A stretch of 34,015 nucleotides of DNA, taken from NCBI GenBank assembly GCA_947645355.1, contig CANSCI010000019.1, positions 1 to 34,015 on the forward strand, in the 5' to 3' direction. This document shows positions 33,836-34,015 of the stretch, piece after piece; position 1 is the stretch's first letter; each line of letters begins with the position of its first letter. The notes beneath the pieces were generated by a model that was not told the DNA's origin, searched no databases, and was given only the letters and a program-made list of their open reading frames with translations. The DNA comes from an uncultured Dorea sp. GTDB lineage: Bacteria > Bacillota > Clostridia > Lachnospirales > Lachnospiraceae. The translations under genes were made by a program, and so were the position numbers.

Positions 33836-33907
33836 ATTATATCAGATTTCGAAAAAAGAATTAGGGTATCTTAATAATTCTTTAGAAATAATTAGGGTGT
33901 TTCTTAA
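33836..33907 (-). promoter_or_regulatory. Response-regulator promoter with upstream direct repeats
   Basis: On the minus strand a perfect TATAAT (33841-33836) lacks a good -35 box (CTAATT at 17 bp). Two direct repeats, AATTAGGGTATCTTAA (33859-33874) and AATTAGGGTGT-TTC-TTAA (33890-33907) as read on plus, lie just upstream and 31 bp apart, about three helical turns. This fits an activator-dependent promoter recognised by the OmpR-type regulator. Confidence 0.6.
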
Positions 33908-33970
33908 GAGTTTTGGATTAAAGTATGTAAATGTCGGGAAGACATATGATAAGGGGTGTTTTGCAGACTG

Positions 33971-34003
33971 TAGACAAAGTCCAGCAATTGCTGGGCTTTT
34001 CTA
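33971..34003. terminator. Dyad with T-rich tail at the right edge
   Basis: CCAGCAATTGCTGG is a perfect core, extended by AAAG/CTTT and TAGA/TCTA arms with single interruptions. On plus it is followed by TACTTTT. It could end a transcript in either direction, or be the edge of a repeated element that continues outside the window. No gene is seen between 33908 and 34015. Confidence 0.5.
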
Positions 34004-34015
34004 CTTTTAGAACCG

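Noticed and set aside
33759..34010. 83-codon plus-strand frame at the right edge
   Set aside because: Composition is unlike a protein of this genome, there is no ribosome site, and it covers the promoter region of the response-regulator gene.

Overview
The window looks like chromosome of a low-to-moderate GC, strictly anaerobic gut Firmicute, most likely Lachnospiraceae (Clostridia). This is inferred from the mix of a group B [FeFe]-hydrogenase, class 2 GalT, a PPi-type phosphofructokinase, ECF-type vitamin uptake, PucR/AraC/MerR regulators, AGGAGG-type ribosome sites with frequent GTG/TTG starts, and DUF families (DUF3990, DUF3791, DUF5688, DUF6718) typical of that family. Names come from reading motifs by eye; no database was searched.

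Layout. 1-300: on the minus strand, a truncated tRNA-Ser(CGA) preceded by a promoter and a strongly structured putative ncRNA. 604-1830: [FeFe]-hydrogenase. 1925-5670: galactose locus, galK-galT on minus with a divergent AraC regulator. 5690-7141: pyridoxine kinase and an ECF S-component (vitamin B6 salvage). 7311-7480: tRNA-Arg(ACG) unit with a consensus promoter and terminator. 7616-12571: a Lachnospiraceae-type hypothetical protein, an EamA permease, glpK with a very short DUF1667-like protein, and PPi-dependent phosphofructokinase. 12825-13994: a three-gene cassette beginning with a DUF3990 (ADP-ribosyltransferase-fold) protein and a DUF3791-like protein, possibly toxin-antitoxin-like. 14228-17496: a membrane pseudokinase with helical repeats, translationally coupled to a secreted/anchored Ig-like repeat protein. 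17497-18483: membrane-anchored polysaccharide deacetylase. 18580-21714: marR-adh-aldh operon with a clear palindromic operator. 21991-24066: amylosucrase-like GH13 enzyme with an odd basic tail. 24136-26383: divergent MerR regulator and MATE exporter sharing a textbook MerR-type promoter with a 19-bp spacer.

26414-29102: tRNA-Gln(CTG) and tRNA-Pro(CGG) followed by a 2.4-kb decayed integrative element inserted in tRNA-Pro. It is bounded by a 43-bp duplication of the tRNA 3' half, carries paired TTCTAAC repeats near both ends, and holds a truncated tyrosine integrase, a truncated DUF5688 gene, a small ORF pair, and an apparently intact RelA/SpoT-like small alarmone synthetase gene tightly coupled to a DUF6718-like small protein gene.

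29318-34015: a receiver-GGDEF protein with a degenerate active site, a PucR regulator with a palindrome over its promoter, and an OmpR-type response regulator/histidine kinase pair.

The best candidates for an undescribed system are the alarmone-synthetase/DUF6718 pair in the tRNA-Pro island, the DUF3990/DUF3791/small-protein cassette, the pseudokinase/Ig-protein pair, and the structured RNA next to tRNA-Ser.
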